NCBI GenBank assembly: GCA_947304695.1
Contig: CAMZBS010000036.1
Span: forward strand, 1-20,387
Length of the DNA stretch: 20,387 nucleotides
Source: an uncultured Prevotella sp.
Lineage (GTDB): Bacteria; Bacteroidota; Bacteroidia; Bacteroidales; Bacteroidaceae
Reading direction: 5' to 3'
The notes under the pieces are model-generated. The model worked only from the letters and a program-made list of their open reading frames with translations, searched no databases and was not told the origin of the DNA. Shown here piece by piece: positions 1 to 6,079 of the stretch. The position numbers were made by a program, and so were the translations under genes. Positions within the stretch are counted from its first letter, which is position 1. Every line of letters starts with the position of its first letter.

Positions 1-1
1 C

Positions 2-976
2 GAGATCCTGCCGCTGGCCGACACGATCTATGTGACGTGTAATCTGGCCGTCTATCCGCTTTTCTTCCTGTATATCAGTGCCCTGACCTGCCGGTCTGAC
101 CGCCATCACCTCTCCTGGCTGTTCCTGCTGCCGACCGTCATGGGCTGTCTGGCCATCAGCATAATCTATCTGCTCATGAGCAAAGCCGAAACGACACAGT
201 TCATTGAACAGTACCTTTACCGCGACAAGCGATTGGAACTGGAGGGACTGGCCATCGCCCAGTCCTTTGCACACGATGTGCTGAAGGTGTTCTTCGGCCT
301 GCTGATCATTCCCACCTACGTACTGGGCCGCAACTATATCCTGCGGTTCAACCATCTGGTCAGAGGCACCTACTCGAACACGGAGCACAAGACGCTTGAC
401 GACATGCATCTACTGTTTCTGTTCTTCACGGCCACGTCGGTGGCATCGTTTGTGGTCAACATTCTGGGGCGCAGTTCCTTCGTCAGTTCGCCTTGGCTCC
501 TGGCCATTCCTTCCACGCTGTTCTCTACGTTGCTCTTTGCATTGGGTTATCTGGGATTCCGCCAGGATTTCAGCATCCAGGACATTGAGCACGATGAACA
601 GCAGGTTGATACGAGCGACGACAATCTCTCCATCATCTCAGAACTGAAGGAAAGCATTGAGAAACTGATGGAAGAGGAGCAGTTGTTCCGCCAGCCCAAC
701 CTGAGAATCGTAGACATCGTACAGCGTCTGGGCACCAACCGCAACTATGTTTATCAGGCCATCAACCGAGAAATGGGGCTATCGTTCAACGAGTATGTCA
801 ACCGCATGCGCATTGACTATGCCGCCCTGCTGCTGAGCCAACAGCCCGACCGTCCGCTGGGCGAAGTGGCCGAACAGTCGGGATTCACCAGCAGCACGTC
901 GTTCTACCGCAACTTCAGGCTCTACAAAGGCATCGGGCCGAAAGAATATCAAAATAAGCTAAAAGGAACGCCTTAA
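2..976 (+). CDS. Membrane-anchored AraC-family transcriptional regulator (5' partial)
   Basis: The frame is open from the window edge, so the start is missing; the GTG at 32 is internal and only looks like a start. Counting from that codon, residues 1-180 hold several hydrophobic segments (about 4-17, 28-49, 83-98, 127-146, 153-174), suggesting a multi-pass membrane sensor. An acidic linker with a short coiled-coil-like stretch follows (about 181-220). A C-terminal AraC-type double helix-turn-helix occupies about 222-312 (RIVDIVQRLGTNRNYVYQAI, then LGEVAEQSGFTSSTSFYRNF, ending in the usual GxxPKEY). Such proteins are expected to sense a signal at the membrane and bind DNA on the cytoplasmic side. 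The ligand and target are unknown. The gene ends 41 nt before the next start, and a new promoter lies in that gap, so the downstream genes are probably a separate transcript. Confidence 0.85.
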   Translation, partial: EILPLADTIYVTCNLAVYPLFFLYISALTCRSDRHHLSWLFLLPTVMGCLAISIIYLLMSKAETTQFIEQYLYRDKRLELEGLAIAQSFAHDVLKVFFGLLIIPTYVLGRNYILRFNHLVRGTYSNTEHKTLDDMHLLFLFFTATSVASFVVNILGRSSFVSSPWLLAIPSTLFSTLLFALGYLGFRQDFSIQDIEHDEQQVDTSDDNLSIISELKESIEKLMEEEQLFRQPNLRIVDIVQRLGTNRNYVYQAINREMGLSFNEYVNRMRIDYAALLLSQQPDRPLGEVAEQSGFTSSTSFYRNFRLYKGIGPKEYQNKLKGTP

Positions 977-978
977 AT

Positions 979-1009
979 TTTGCTGCATCAATAATTTGTA
1001 GTACCTTTG
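979..1009 (+). promoter_or_regulatory. Bacteroidetes-type promoter
   Basis: TTTG (979-982), 19 nt, then TACCTTTG (1002-1009) matches the Bacteroides -33/-7 consensus (TTTG, N19-21, TAnnTTTG). Transcription would start about 4-6 nt after the box, at roughly 1013-1015. That leaves almost no leader before the ATG at 1018. Confidence 0.75.
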
Positions 1010-1017
1010 CGCGAGTT

Positions 1018-2007
1018 ATGAAGATTTTACAGAACATCCTGAAGATTGCGCTGCCCCTGTTGTTGGGCGGAGCCATTCTCTATTGGATGTACCGCGACTT
1101 CGATCTGGCCAGCATCCGTGACGTGCTCCTCTACGAAATGAACTGGACCTGGATGATTCTCTCACTACCCTTCGGCATCCTGGCACAAGCCTTCCGTGGC
1201 TGGCGATGGTGCCAGACGTTGGAGCCCGTAGGCGAACGGCCACGCCGCAGCGTAGCGGTCGACAGCATCTTCTTGTCCTACGCCACGTCGCTGGTCATTC
1301 CCCGAGTGGGCGAGTTCCTGCGCTGCGGCATCCTGAAACGGTGGGACGGTGTGTCGTTTTCCAAGTCGCTGGGCACGGTGGTTACCGAGCGTGCCATCGA
1401 CACGCTTGTGGTGCTGGCCTGTACAGGAGCCACGCTGCTGTTCCAGATGAGCATCTTCGGCACTTTCTTCAAGAAGACCGGCACCTCGCTCGACAACATT
1501 CTCCAAGGCTTCTCAGCTACTGGCTATCTGGTTACGGCCATCTGTGCTGCCGCCATCCTGTTGCTGCTGCACTGGCTGCTGAAACGTCTATCTATATATA
1601 ATAAGGTGAAGACCACCTTCAGCGGCATCTGGGAAGGCGTCATCTCGCTGAAAGACGTGAAGAACCTGCCGTTATTCCTCTTCTTCACGCTGGGCATCTG
1701 GGCATGCTACTTCCTGCACTACTTCCTCACGTTCTTCTGCTTCGACTTCACTGCCCATCTGGGAACAGGCTGTGCGCTGGTGTCCTTTGCCGTGGGCACC
1801 ATTGCCGTTATCGTGCCCACACCCAACGGTGCCGGTCCCTGGCATTTCGCCGTGAAGACCATGCTCATTCTCTACGGTGTCCAGGACGAGCAGGCACTCT
1901 ATTTCGTGCTCATCGTCCACACTACTCAGACCATGCTGGTCATTCTCTTAGGTGTCTACTCATGGCTGTCGCTCAGTTTCCGTCCCAAGCGGCTTCCGAC
2001 AGCTTAG
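1018..2007 (+). CDS. Flippase-like integral membrane protein (lysylphosphatidylglycerol synthase TM domain, UPF0104/YbhN type)
   Basis: The 329-residue protein is strongly hydrophobic, with about eight predicted membrane helices. Family-type motifs are RVGEFLRCGILKR near residues 96-108, TERAID near 123-128, and a TPNGAGPWHF segment near 268 in place of the usual PGGlG motif. It fits the LPG_synthase_TM family, which in MprF is the lipid-flipping half and elsewhere occurs alone; no catalytic aminoacyl-lipid synthase domain is present here. It probably sits in the inner membrane and moves or binds a lipid, but the substrate cannot be told. The ATG is the first codon after a strong promoter, with no Shine-Dalgarno. 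The next gene begins 31 nt downstream on the same strand, so they are probably co-transcribed. Confidence 0.85.
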   Translation: MKILQNILKIALPLLLGGAILYWMYRDFDLASIRDVLLYEMNWTWMILSLPFGILAQAFRGWRWCQTLEPVGERPRRSVAVDSIFLSYATSLVIPRVGEFLRCGILKRWDGVSFSKSLGTVVTERAIDTLVVLACTGATLLFQMSIFGTFFKKTGTSLDNILQGFSATGYLVTAICAAAILLLLHWLLKRLSIYNKVKTTFSGIWEGVISLKDVKNLPLFLFFTLGIWACYFLHYFLTFFCFDFTAHLGTGCALVSFAVGTIAVIVPTPNGAGPWHFAVKTMLILYGVQDEQALYFVLIVHTTQTMLVILLGVYSWLSLSFRPKRLPTA

Positions 2008-2038
2008 CTATAACCCTGTGACCATAAAAGAACAGACG

Positions 2039-2920
2039 ATGATGAAACGAATCGCATTAACAACCATGCTTGCAGGCTTTCTCCTGACAGCTGAAGCACA
2101 ATCGGCAGCATCCCTCTTCACCCTGAAAAGCGGCAATGCCACAATGGCTGTCGATGCCACAAAGGGTGGTAAAATCCTGTCACTGAAGTACAAAGACCAG
2201 GAAGTGCTGTCGCAATCGCGATGGCCGGAGTCCTTCGGCAGCACCTTCTGGACCAGTCCGCAGAAGGAATGGAACTGGCCTCCCGTGCCTGAGTTCGACA
2301 AAATGGCCTACACGGTTAAGGAGCAGACCGACGACCGCCTGATCATCAGCAGTCCGGTATCGGAGCGCTTAGGCATGAGCGTGGGCAAGGACTTCCAAAA
2401 GGGCAATGCCGACGGTGTGTTCACCGTGACCTATACCATCAAAAACGAAGGCAACGAGCCACGCCGTGTGGCTCCTTGGGAAATCACCCGTGTGACCAAT
2501 GGCGACGGCCTCATCTTTTTCGAAGCACTTGTCGACAGCATCTGGCCTGCCGGTCTGATGAGCTTCGAGACCGCCCACGGCGCCGCTTGGTACAAGACCG
2601 ACGAGGCTCCGCAGAACCGCAAGGTGAATGCCGACGGCAGCGGCTGGCTGGCCTACTGTGCCAACGGTCTGCTTCTGGTGAAGAAATTCCAGGATTTGAA
2701 ACAAGGCGAACCAGCTCCCGGAGAAGCCGAAATACAGGTTTACGTAAACCGAGGTAAGACCTACATCGAACTGGAAAGCCAGGGATCCTACACCCTGTTG
2801 CAGCCTGGCGAACAGCTCAGCTGGACGGTCAACTGGCACCTGCTGCCTGCCGCCACAGCCACACAGCCTTCGGCATCACTCACTGAACAGGTCAGAAGCA
2901 TTGTACTGTCACAGGAATAG
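2039..2920 (+). CDS. Secreted DUF4380-type protein (galactose-mutarotase-like fold)
   Basis: The protein is 293 residues. Tandem ATG codons at 2039 and 2042 begin a signal peptide (MMKRIALTTMLAGFLLTAEA); the open frame continues back to 1952 inside the flippase gene, but that extension is not signal-like. The mature part is beta-rich, with GGKILSLKYKDQEVL, a Trp-rich GSTFWTSPQKEWNWPP segment and APWEITRV. This matches my recollection of DUF4380 proteins, which resemble aldose-epimerase-type beta sandwiches. No catalytic residues can be assigned with confidence. A periplasmic role in binding or converting a sugar is inference from the fold. It lies 31 nt after the flippase gene and 59 nt before pepD on the same strand. 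Confidence 0.75.
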   Translation: MMKRIALTTMLAGFLLTAEAQSAASLFTLKSGNATMAVDATKGGKILSLKYKDQEVLSQSRWPESFGSTFWTSPQKEWNWPPVPEFDKMAYTVKEQTDDRLIISSPVSERLGMSVGKDFQKGNADGVFTVTYTIKNEGNEPRRVAPWEITRVTNGDGLIFFEALVDSIWPAGLMSFETAHGAAWYKTDEAPQNRKVNADGSGWLAYCANGLLLVKKFQDLKQGEPAPGEAEIQVYVNRGKTYIELESQGSYTLLQPGEQLSWTVNWHLLPAATATQPSASLTEQVRSIVLSQE

Positions 2921-2979
2921 TCAGTCCTTCAACTACTTAGAAATCACTTTTACCTTACTTAACTTCATAAAGAAAGACT

Positions 2980-4440
2980 ATGAACGAAATTCAAAACCTG
3001 AACCCTCAGTGCATCTGGAAGAACTTCTATGCACTGACACAAGTACCCCGTCCAAGCGGTCATCTGGAAAAGATTCAGCAATTCCTGCTCGACTTCGGCA
3101 AGCAATGCGGCATCTATGCCGTGAAAGATTCTGCCGACAACATCCATTTCCGCAAACCCGCCACACCTGGCTACGAAAACAGGAAGGGCGTGATCCTGCA
3201 GGCCCACATGGATATGGTGCCGCAGAAGACGCCCGACTCAACGCATAACTTCGAAACAGATCCCATCCAACCGTGGATTGACGGCGAATGGGTGAAAGCA
3301 AAAGGCACAACGCTCGGAGCCGACAACGGTCTGGGCGTAGCTACCATCATGGCCATCATGGAAGACAAGACCCTGAAACATGGTCCCATCGATGCCCTGA
3401 TTACAGCCGACGAAGAGACAGGCATGTTTGGTGCAAACGCTCTGCGCGAAGGCGAACTGGAAGGCGACATTCTCCTGAACCTCGACTCGGAACACTGGGG
3501 CAAGTTCGTGATTGGCTCGGCTGGTGGCATCGACGTGACCGCCACGCTCGACTATAAAGAAGCTGAAACCGACCCCGAAGATGCTGCAGTACGAATCACA
3601 GTAAAGAACCTGCGCGGCGGCCACTCTGGACTGGAGATTCACGAGGGACGCGGCAACGCCAACAAACTGATGGTGCAGATGGTGCGCGAGGCTATCGAAG
3701 AACTCGATGCCCGTCTGGCTTCCTGGCACGGTGGCAACATGCGCAATGCTATTCCCTTCAAGGCCGAGACCATCCTTACCCTGCCCAAAGAGAACGTCGA
3801 GGCACTGAAGGAACTGGCAGATGACTGGAAAGACACCTTCAACGACGAATTCAAGCTCATTGAGCCCCAAGGCATCGAGGTCATCGTAGAGGAGGTGGAA
3901 ACGCCCAAGACCGAAATTCCCGAGGAGATTCAGGACAACATCGTCGATGCCATCTACGCCTGTCACGACGGTGTAATCCGCTTCATCCCCGCTTACCCCA
4001 ACGTGGTTGAGACCTCAAGCAACCTCGCCATTATCGACATTGATGGCGGCAAGGCCTGCATCAAGATCCTGGCCCGCTCAAGTCGTGAAGACATGAAGGA
4101 CTATATCGTGAAAACACTGCAAAGCAGCTTCTCGATGGCAGGCATGAAGGTTGAAACGTCCGGTTCTTACGGCGGCTGGGACCCCAATCCCGATTCAGAG
4201 ATTCTACACCTGCTGCTCAAGGAGTACAAGGAACTCTTTGGTGAGGATGGCATCATCCAGGTGGATCATGCCGGACTGGAATGTTCCATCATCCTGGGCA
4301 AGTATCCGCAACTAGACGTGGTGAGCCTCGGCCCCACCATGAAATCGCCCCACACCACCACCGAACGGGCACTCATCGCCACCGTGGAACCCTTCTGGCA
4401 GCTGCTGAAGAAGACACTGGAAGACATTCCCGTGAAGTAG
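2980..4440 (+). CDS. pepD: Aminoacyl-histidine dipeptidase (M20C family, PepD)
   Basis: The 486-residue length is typical for bacterial PepD. It is a cytosolic di-zinc dipeptidase that hydrolyses Xaa-His and other dipeptides. The M20 metal and catalytic residues are visible: QAHMDMVP (His76, Asp78), GADNGLG (bridging Asp115), ADEETG (catalytic Glu145 and metal-binding Glu146), NLDSE (Asp169) and a C-terminal SPHTTTER (His458). The lid domain carries the usual GGHSGLEI motif. There is no signal peptide. The ATG at 2980 gives the standard N terminus (MNEIQNLNPQCIWKNFYALT). Spacing of 59 nt from the previous gene allows read-through, though it may have its own weak promoter. A strong hairpin terminator follows at 4455-4490. 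Confidence 0.96.
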   Translation: MNEIQNLNPQCIWKNFYALTQVPRPSGHLEKIQQFLLDFGKQCGIYAVKDSADNIHFRKPATPGYENRKGVILQAHMDMVPQKTPDSTHNFETDPIQPWIDGEWVKAKGTTLGADNGLGVATIMAIMEDKTLKHGPIDALITADEETGMFGANALREGELEGDILLNLDSEHWGKFVIGSAGGIDVTATLDYKEAETDPEDAAVRITVKNLRGGHSGLEIHEGRGNANKLMVQMVREAIEELDARLASWHGGNMRNAIPFKAETILTLPKENVEALKELADDWKDTFNDEFKLIEPQGIEVIVEEVETPKTEIPEEIQDNIVDAIYACHDGVIRFIPAYPNVVETSSNLAIIDIDGGKACIKILARSSREDMKDYIVKTLQSSFSMAGMKVETSGSYGGWDPNPDSEILHLLLKEYKELFGEDGIIQVDHAGLECSIILGKYPQLDVVSLGPTMKSPHTTTERALIATVEPFWQLLKKTLEDIPVK

Positions 4441-4454
4441 AAACATCATTTATC

Positions 4455-4490
4455 AACGGGGACTCCCTTGTCGTCAGGGGAGTCTCCGTT
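4455..4490 (+). terminator. Intrinsic terminator after pepD
   Basis: A 13-bp stem (4455-4467 with 4478-4490, one G-U pair) with a 10-nt loop lies 15 nt after the pepD stop and is followed by the T-rich stretch GTCGTTTATTT. It ends the upstream transcription unit. Confidence 0.8.
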
Positions 4491-4542
4491 GTCGTTTATT
4501 TCCACTATTTGATGAGTTAAAAAAAATTAAGTCAAGAAAAAA

Positions 4543-4587
4543 ACTTCTCACTCATCACTTCTCACTCATCACTTCTTCGTACCTTTG
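4543..4587 (+). promoter_or_regulatory. corA promoter region with 14-bp tandem repeat
   Basis: TACCTTTG at 4580-4587 is a perfect Bacteroidetes -7 box; no good TTTG is found 19-21 nt upstream. Just before it, ACTTCTCACTCATC occurs twice in tandem (4543-4556, 4557-4570), and a third copy begins before diverging. The 28 bp at 4565-4592 are almost identical to 5834-5861, in front of the DUF349 gene. Confidence 0.65.
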
Positions 4588-4790
4588 CACCCGATTAATA
4601 ACCAAACAACAAATAATTATGGACGACTACCCGGCGGAAACTTTCAAACGTTAGGCCAGGGGGATAGCAGGCAAGACCGCTAATCCTCTTGCCGCAAATG
4701 GGCTTTGACAATCAGCAAAGCCCCAAAGTAACAGAAGTAAGGCCAAAAGCCAACAGCAAATGGCCAACAGCTAAAAAACGGATTAGCATC
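4588..4790 (+). promoter_or_regulatory. Long structured 5' leader of corA
   Basis: About 200 nt separate the expected transcription start (near 4591) from the corA ATG, unusually long beside the other leaders here. The leader holds a short ORF (4619-4654), a perfect 7-bp hairpin (4670-4676 with 4687-4693, 10-nt loop) and a perfect 8-bp hairpin (4700-4707 with 4716-4723, 8-nt loop). A direct repeat GCCAACAGC follows at 4749-4757 and 4763-4771. Neither hairpin has a T tract, so they are not plain terminators. I do not recognise a known riboswitch; a role in Mg-responsive control is only inference from the gene served. Confidence 0.4.
4619..4654 (+). CDS. Possible 11-residue leader peptide upstream of corA
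   Basis: ATG at 4619 opens an 11-codon frame, MDDYPAETFKR, ending with TAG at 4652-4654, about 28 nt after the expected transcription start and before two hairpins. Leader peptides are known upstream of some enterobacterial Mg transporter genes (mgtL of mgtA, corL of corA); this one shows no sequence likeness to MgtL. It may be a chance ORF. Confidence 0.3.
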   Translation: MDDYPAETFKR

Positions 4791-5717
4791 ATGAAGACTT
4801 ACTGGAACACAACCGGTGGGCTCAGCCAGCTCGCAGAGTGGCAGCCCAACTGCTGGATACAAGTGACATGCCCAACCGAAGACGACCAGCATGAGCTGGA
4901 AGAGAAGTTCGGCATACCCGACTATTTTATCACCGACATCAGTGATACCGACGAACGGGCCCGCTATGAGTACGACGACGGTTGGATGCTCATCATCCTG
5001 CGCATACCCTACGTGAAGGAAATCCGCTCGCGCACACCCTATACCACTGTGCCCATCGGCATCATTCACAAACGCGACGTCACTATCACTGTGTGCTACT
5101 ATGAGACCAACATGATGATTGACTTCGTGAGTTACCAGCAGAAGCGCGGCGTGGGATTCACCGACTACGTTGACATGATTTTCCGGCTGTTCTACTCCAG
5201 TGCCGTGTGGTATCTGAAACGGCTGAAGCAGATCAACTCGCTCATCGAGAAAGCCAAGCGCAACCTGGATCGAGACGTGAACAACGAAAGTCTCATCGGA
5301 CTGAGTCGCCTACAGGATTCGCTCACCTATTTCAACACTTCCATACGCGGCAACGAGACTCTGCTTTCGAAACTGAAGTTCAAACTCCAGATCGACGAAC
5401 TTGATGCCGATCTGATTGAAGACGTGAGCATCGAGATGACACAGGCACGCGAGACCACTAGTATCTACTCTGACATTCTCGAATCGACGATGGACACCTA
5501 CTCCTCCATCATCAACAACAACATGAACACGGCCATGAAGACCCTGACCACCGTGTCCATTCTCATGATGTTCCCCACGCTCATTGCCTCACTTTTCGGC
5601 ATGAACCTCATCAACGGCATGGAAGACCACCCATTGGGTTTTCCCCTTGCCTTGGTCATTTCCGTAGGTGTATCAGCACTCGCCTGGTGGACACTCCACC
5701 GCAAAGGACTCGTTTAA
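4791..5717 (+). CDS. corA: CorA-family magnesium (divalent cation) transporter
   Basis: The 308-residue protein has the CorA layout: a long soluble N-terminal domain, a long helical stalk (about residues 130-245, containing DSLTYFNTSIRGNETLLSKL), then two membrane helices at the C terminus. The signature Gly-Met-Asn lies at residues 270-272 (SLFGMNLING), ending helix 1; the usual YGMN is FGMN here. Family members are pentameric inner-membrane channels taking in Mg2+. The ATG at 4791 starts MKTYWNTTGGLSQLAEW. An in-frame upstream codon at 4689 would add an extension falling in the leader hairpins and is unlikely. A promoter and long structured leader precede it, suggesting post-transcriptional control. 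The usual acidic end after helix 2 is replaced by HRKGLV. Confidence 0.92.
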   Translation: MKTYWNTTGGLSQLAEWQPNCWIQVTCPTEDDQHELEEKFGIPDYFITDISDTDERARYEYDDGWMLIILRIPYVKEIRSRTPYTTVPIGIIHKRDVTITVCYYETNMMIDFVSYQQKRGVGFTDYVDMIFRLFYSSAVWYLKRLKQINSLIEKAKRNLDRDVNNESLIGLSRLQDSLTYFNTSIRGNETLLSKLKFKLQIDELDADLIEDVSIEMTQARETTSIYSDILESTMDTYSSIINNNMNTAMKTLTTVSILMMFPTLIASLFGMNLINGMEDHPLGFPLALVISVGVSALAWWTLHRKGLV

Positions 5718-5729
5718 TGAGTAAGAAGT

Positions 5730-5808
5730 TAGGAATTAGGAGTTGCGGAAACGGTAATTAACAATTAAAATCGGTTAATAAAACATAAATAACAACTCCT
5801 AATTCCTA
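5730..5808. repeat. 16-bp perfect inverted repeat between corA and the DUF349 gene
   Basis: TAGGAATTAGGAGTTG (5730-5745) and its exact reverse complement (5793-5808) flank a 47-nt A/T-rich spacer; one more pair (5729/5809) extends it. A small nested stem lies inside (ATTAAC 5757-5762 with GTTAAT 5774-5779). It begins 12 nt after the corA stop, so it could cap the corA mRNA, but no T tract follows. Within each arm the motif is itself repetitive (GGAATTAGGA-like). Confidence 0.6.
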
Positions 5809-5833
5809 ATTCGTAACTCCCAACTCATTACAA

Positions 5834-5861
5834 CTCATCACTTTTTCGTACCTTTGAACCC
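5834..5861 (+). promoter_or_regulatory. Promoter of the DUF349 gene, a near copy of the corA promoter
   Basis: TACCTTTG at 5849-5856 is a perfect -7 box. The surrounding 28 bp (5834-5861) differ at only two positions from 4565-4592 upstream of corA. No convincing TTTG is seen at the -33 spacing. Transcription would start near 5860, leaving a leader of about 45 nt before ATG 5906. Confidence 0.65.
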
Positions 5862-5905
5862 AAATTGTGAATGAACCAACCATATCAGTAACTTAAAACA
5901 GTTAA

Positions 5906-6079
5906 ATGATGGACTCTCAAGACAACGCCCTTGAGCAGGTCTTGAAAATAACATTGCCAATTTCGAGCATAGACTTGTGCGCCTTGAGTTTGCGCACCTT
6001 ACCAAACTGCCAGAATCCGAAGAGAATACCCAAGCCCACGATGAGGAAACCCCGCAGAAGGAAGAGGTGGAATATTTGA
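5906..6079 (+). other. Native-looking start of the DUF349 gene, out of frame with its body
   Basis: Tandem ATGs at 5906/5909 begin MMDSQDNALE, resembling the MMDSQ N terminus I recall for Bacteroides/Prevotella DUF349 proteins. This is also the first start after the promoter. The frame (frame 2) runs to TGA at 6077-6079, whereas the DUF349 body is in frame 1, where a TGA at 5932-5934 blocks read-back. The break coincides with a stretch that reads as an hppA fragment on the other strand (5935-6036). Confidence 0.6.
5935..6048 (-). pseudogene. Inverted fragment of a membrane pyrophosphatase gene (hppA-like)
   Basis: Read from 6048 down to 5935 on the minus strand, the 38 codons give a hydrophobic helix (FLIVGLGILFGFWQFGKV) followed by RKLKAHKSMLEIGNVIFKTC. 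This matches the conserved N-terminal segment of one H+/Na+-translocating pyrophosphatase subfamily, which I recall as a helix, then K-L-x-x-HKSM-x-x-V-x-x-x-I-x-x-TC, then KTYLxQQGKFL. Homology stops right after TC and a stop follows 15 nt later, so it is a fragment. The end nearer 6048 is uncertain, because native DUF349 coding appears to resume by about 6034-6040. Third codon positions are G/C in 26 of 38 minus-strand codons, as in real genes here, and less so in the overlapping plus-strand frame. No other hppA sequence is seen in the window. Confidence 0.6.

Noticed and set aside
1952..2038. Longer start for the DUF4380 gene overlapping the flippase gene
   Set aside because: The extension would bury a good signal peptide inside the protein; the tandem ATGs at 2039/2042 fit secretion.
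2921..2979. Separate promoter for pepD
   Set aside because: TACCTTAC near 2961 is only a partial -7 match and there is no -33 element, so it is not listed.
4543..4570. CRISPR-like or satellite array
   Set aside because: Only two full copies of a 14-bp unit with no spacers; a simple tandem duplication.
4588..4790. The corA leader as a known M-box (ykoK) or cobalamin riboswitch
   Set aside because: CGTTAGG and short G-rich runs recall pieces of such elements, but the conserved cores and their order are not there.
4689..4790. Longer corA start at 4689
   Set aside because: The added 34 residues fall in the hairpin region and do not resemble CorA N termini.
5935..6076. A simple single-base sequencing frameshift restoring MMDSQDNALEQVLENN to the DUF349 body
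   Set aside because: It would join the frames, but the joined segment still does not look like the family's N-terminal region, while the opposite strand matches HppA; kept only as an alternative.
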